Assembly (NCBI GenBank): GCA_017626555.1
Contig: JAGAIM010000106.1
Location: 1-34,013 of the forward strand
Direction: 5' to 3'
Origin: Bacteroidales bacterium
GTDB lineage: Bacteria > Bacteroidota > Bacteroidia > Bacteroidales > UBA932
Length of the DNA: 34,013 nucleotides
The notes below the pieces were generated by a model that worked only from the letters and a program-made list of their open reading frames with translations, ran no database searches and was not told where the DNA came from. Of this stretch, positions 30,959-34,013 are shown one piece after another. Numbering within the stretch: the first letter of the stretch is position 1; every line of letters starts with the position of its first letter. Both the position numbers and the translations under genes were made by a program.

Positions 30959-33900
30959 CTACTCCATTGGCTTTATCTTAGATTCAATGAAGTCAATCTC
31001 TGACTGGTCAAGTCCATATTTAGCGTAGAGTTGCTGGTCGATATCTGCAACCGATTTACTCCAATCAATATCAGATGAACTGGTAAAATCCTGCATTGGA
31101 ACAAATTCATAAACGGAAGCAAAGGCGTGTTGAGTCTTTTTCTTAATGGATACCATATATCTAAAAAATCTCGTCTTAATGTACGATATCACATTTAAAC
31201 ATTGCTCCTTTGAAAGATTATGTTTAACATGATCATAGCCAATACAGATATATGTTTGGGAACAAATACTATGAGGCTCACCATAGAACGGCGTTCCTAA
31301 TATTTGCATATCTTGACCAGTGCCAGCAGCTTCTGGGATGTAAACTTTGTGTAAATCCAGCACCTCAAAACTCTTAATCATATCTTCTTTGGCGATCCAT
31401 GCATAGCCGTCACTAACGAGATTTCTGTTGAGATAATATTTAACATCGTGTACTGAATCTCTCTCCAGTACATATCCATCCCAATTTGTGTTTAATATTC
31501 CTCTTGCACAATCACAGAATAGGGTGTTTGGCGCAACTAAATCAGAGAAATTTAAGTTAGTAGTATAATCGCCCTCAACATCTATTATCTTTTGCAAAAT
31601 ATTCGTTGCTGTAGTATCTCTGATAACCACACCCATACCACTTGCATTCAAATATTCGCATTTTGAGGTAGAAATTCCATCATGATTCAAAGTGTAGTTG
31701 CATTTCCCAACATATGCGGAAGAAAACAAGAAATAATTAACACCACCTTTTATTTCCACGCCACTGAAGCAATCGGAAGCATTTAGGTAATCAAATATTG
31801 CCACAAAATGATTTGCATTCAGCATTTTGTCTACCCATTCATTAGAGATGCCGCGTCCGCTTTTGGTCATCCATCGGCTTGGTGTAATAAGCGAAATATG
31901 TGTTGGGTTAACCTTGCATGCAACATCTATAAATAATGGATATATAGCACCTGCCATTGCGCTATTACTTGAACTTTTATCTGAGCCCTGGTTTACTTGA
32001 TATGGAGGGTTACCCACTATCGCTGTAAATTTCATATCGTTATCTTCGTTTGCTTTCCAATAGTTTTTGCCCTGCTTCATTTGTGCGACAAACTTAGCAG
32101 TTTTATTTGAAATCTGGTTGATTAAATCCTCGAAATATCGAGTATTTACCTTCGCTTGGCGGAAGCCTCGCAATGTTCTGCGAGTAATACTCTTTGCCAT
32201 CTGAGTTTTGCAGAGGACAAAGATATTTTCGCGTAGCACTGCATCCCAAACTTTGAGGTGGCGTTCTGGTGTGTCTTCCATCGTATCCGCTGCATCAAGT
32301 TTCTCCGTCACTCGGGTGCGATATATGGAGTACGCCATATAGAGTGGATAGAGACCCGACTTGGAGTTAATCTCCAGAATACGGGCATCGGAGGCGAAAA
32401 CCTCGCGGGTAACATCGCCATTATCAACAAAACGAGGAACGACAATCTGTTTCTCCTTTGTCTCATCATAGAATACCCAGCCACCCAAGCAATCTCCGAG
32501 GTGCATATTGACAACACGCCAAGGAGTCAAGACGGTCTCCTTATCTGGATTGCGGAAGGTGTTGAAGATTGCTGTTATACGCTCAATGCGGTCTTCTATA
32601 TCGAGAGCATCAGCCGCCTTTGCCATAGCGCGGATGCGCTTACCTGCGGAGCAGAAGACCTCAGGGTCGTAATACTTCTTAAACTGTTCGAAGATCTCCT
32701 TCGTTACACCTTTTGGCATAAACTCATCCCAAGAGCCATCATCTATGAGTGAGGTGAAGTTGTCGAGGGTAATTTCCTTGCTCTCGTCAGTCAAATCAGC
32801 ACCATATATCATCAACGGCATACGGATAGAGATGCCGCGAAGAATCGAAACAGCTGTATCGCGATTCTTACGCTTCTCCGCCTTTTCTTCAAGCAGACGC
32901 TTTTCCTCCTCTGTTAACTCTTTCTTTTTACGCTTTTTCTCTTCTGCTTTCTCTAACTGCTCGTGCTCTTCATTAGTAAAGCCTTGGTTGTTGATATCTA
33001 TCTCACCACTTTTAGGCATAGCTTTGGTAGAGCCGATGATCTTTTTGAGTTTTGCGAACTCTTGTAGCTCAAGAGAGTCGAGGCGCATCAAATCATCATT
33101 ATATAGATAGCCATCCTCAAAACCGTTACGGACAACACGCTCAACATATACTTTCTTTAACTGCTGAAGCATATTTGGCACATCGTAGGATATCATCTTT
33201 GAGCCTTCGTATGCGATAATCGGGCAGAAGTTGATAAAGTCGCCCACAGCTTTGCGATCATCGCTCGTAGTCTTACCTGCCTTCGCTGAAATCTTGGCAG
33301 TTTCTGCAATTACCTTCAATGTACGGTCAGGAGCAAAGTCAAATACAAAGCACTCTTCTTTTACCTTACCGCCAATAGTAGCAGGAGTTTGAACGCGGAA
33401 AATGGTCTGCATATAGCTTGAAGCCGCTGTACTAAACGAGCCTGCAAGCATAAAGACTGCCGTCCACGCTTTTACACTCACGCCCGTTGTCAAGCGACCA
33501 CAAGAGAGAGTAATCGTATATGTTTCCTCTGGCTTATTGCCGATAGCCTTATTTACAAGTTCGAGAGCATCATCTCGCTCCTGGTCTTCATCACCCTCTC
33601 CAGCAACATTTACCACCTGGAATTGGCTAAATACAGCGTGAGACTGCAACATCGCGCTCAATGCCTTTGCTGCTTTTACGCCTGGTACAATCCAAAGTGA
33701 ATGTCGGAAGTTGTCTCTATACTCCTCTGTAGAATATGGATAATTGCTGTCCGAATCCTTTTTGCAAATCAGATTGAGGAACGACTCAACATCCTTCTTA
33801 TGAACAAACTCGCCAGTTTCATCTACGCGGAAAAACTCTCGGAAGTTGAACGCCAACTCTGAGTCTCCATAGCCGTCCAAAAGTTTATTGAGGTCGTAAG

Positions 33901-34013
33901 TATAGATGTTAAGACGCGGTAGACCTGCGTATGGGTTAGGATCGCCAAAGTGTGTCAAATCCCACTCTGCTTTGGCTCGTTGTTCCATCACATAGTCCCA
34001 AGTGTATATCTCA
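30959..34013 (-). CDS. helicase-methyltransferase restriction enzyme, type ISP/Eco57I-like (5' end outside window)
   Basis: The reading frame is open through the right edge (codons before the ATG at 33991 continue EIYTWDYV), so the start and N-terminal domains are missing; at least 1018 residues remain. The first part is the second RecA-like lobe of an SF2 helicase: TYTITLSCGRLTTGVSVKAW (about 33460-33520) and SSYMQTIFRVQTPA (motif VI-like). A highly charged linker with EEKKRKKKELTEEEKRLLEE follows. The methyltransferase comes next: AdoMet-motif-I equivalent ILEINSKSGLYPLYMAYSIY (about 32320-32385), and the adenine-specific NPPY at 32000-32011. The remaining 340 residues are probably the target-recognition domain. 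In one polypeptide this matches type ISP enzymes (nuclease, helicase, coupler, methylase, recognition), but the nuclease is not in view. Confidence 0.82.
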   Translation of the reverse strand, partial: EIYTWDYVMEQRAKAEWDLTHFGDPNPYAGLPRLNIYTYDLNKLLDGYGDSELAFNFREFFRVDETGEFVHKKDVESFLNLICKKDSDSNYPYSTEEYRDNFRHSLWIVPGVKAAKALSAMLQSHAVFSQFQVVNVAGEGDEDQERDDALELVNKAIGNKPEETYTITLSCGRLTTGVSVKAWTAVFMLAGSFSTAASSYMQTIFRVQTPATIGGKVKEECFVFDFAPDRTLKVIAETAKISAKAGKTTSDDRKAVGDFINFCPIIAYEGSKMISYDVPNMLQQLKKVYVERVVRNGFEDGYLYNDDLMRLDSLELQEFAKLKKIIGSTKAMPKSGEIDINNQGFTNEEHEQLEKAEEKKRKKKELTEEEKRLLEEKAEKRKNRDTAVSILRGISIRMPLMIYGADLTDESKEITLDNFTSLIDDGSWDEFMPKGVTKEIFEQFKKYYDPEVFCSAGKRIRAMAKAADALDIEDRIERITAIFNTFRNPDKETVLTPWRVVNMHLGDCLGGWVFYDETKEKQIVVPRFVDNGDVTREVFASDARILEINSKSGLYPLYMAYSIYRTRVTEKLDAADTMEDTPERHLKVWDAVLRENIFVLCKTQMAKSITRRTLRGFRQAKVNTRYFEDLINQISNKTAKFVAQMKQGKNYWKANEDNDMKFTAIVGNPPYQVNQGSDKSSSNSAMAGAIYPLFIDVACKVNPTHISLITPSRWMTKSGRGISNEWVDKMLNANHFVAIFDYLNASDCFSGVEIKGGVNYFLFSSAYVGKCNYTLNHDGISTSKCEYLNASGMGVVIRDTTATNILQKIIDVEGDYTTNLNFSDLVAPNTLFCDCARGILNTNWDGYVLERDSVHDVKYYLNRNLVSDGYAWIAKEDMIKSFEVLDLHKVYIPEAAGTGQDMQILGTPFYGEPHSICSQTYICIGYDHVKHNLSKEQCLNVISYIKTRFFRYMVSIKKKTQHAFASVYEFVPMQDFTSSSDIDWSKSVADIDQQLYAKYGLDQSEIDFIESKIKPME

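Noticed and set aside
1-34013. CRISPR array, rRNA, insertion sequence or transposase gene
   Set aside because: No regularly spaced repeats, no rRNA-like sequence and no transposase or integrase motif found in any frame examined.

Overview
The window looks like a chromosomal segment from a gut-type Bacteroidales bacterium (phylum Bacteroidota). Three things point there: repeated Bacteroidetes-type promoters (TTTG, 19-20 bases, TAnnTTTG); many lipoproteins with SPII signals and families largely confined to this phylum (fimbrillin, DUF3575, DUF5119, DUF4906, DUF5723, BACON); and little use of Shine-Dalgarno sequences. I cannot name the genus. All calls come from reading the sequence; no database search was run.

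Layout. (1) 1-1729 is a damaged, mosaic plus-strand stretch: the signal peptide and OmpA-like half of a DUF3575-type protein that stops abruptly, about 130 bases whose only sensible reading is on the opposite strand, then the headless C-terminal part of a repeat-rich adhesin. (2) 1743-9123 (minus) is a compact type V pilus (fimbrillin) operon, transcribed DUF3575 protein, DUF5119 lipoprotein, three fimbrillin-family lipoproteins, DUF4906 tip-like protein. Genes overlap by 4 bases or sit 5-37 bases apart. (3) 9124-28404 is mostly housekeeping and envelope genes: a small conserved protein, a PBP4-type carboxypeptidase (dacB), an outer-membrane pair (DUF5723 protein plus a 1173-residue lipoprotein), radA, a very cysteine-rich small lipoprotein, a metallophosphoesterase with a DUF5009 membrane protein, a BACON lipoprotein with rsmE, a five-gene operon (small membrane protein, mutL, rhomboid protease, EEP-family protein, tsaC-type), then divergent ispF and a lipoprotein version of peptide deformylase. 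(4) 28575-28842 holds tRNA-Gln(CUG) and tRNA-Met(CAU) behind one strong promoter, ended by a hairpin terminator. (5) 28843-34013 is accessory, visibly AT-richer DNA: a direct repeat after the tRNA, a decayed N-acetylmuramoyl-L-alanine amidase, and a minus-strand cluster of a DUF4062 (TIR-like) protein, a trypsin-like protease without signal peptide, and a large helicase-methyltransferase restriction enzyme that runs off the right edge.

The best candidate for a new system is the right-hand cluster: a single-chain restriction-modification enzyme (type ISP-like) followed on the same strand by a cytoplasmic serine protease and a small DUF4062 protein. This has the look of a defence island with its own sensor/effector pair. 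The second most interesting place is the pilus locus, where two half-versions of a DUF3575 protein both carry an uninterrupted C8-C9 tract just after the signal peptide, which suggests slipped-strand phase variation, next to a recombination scar.
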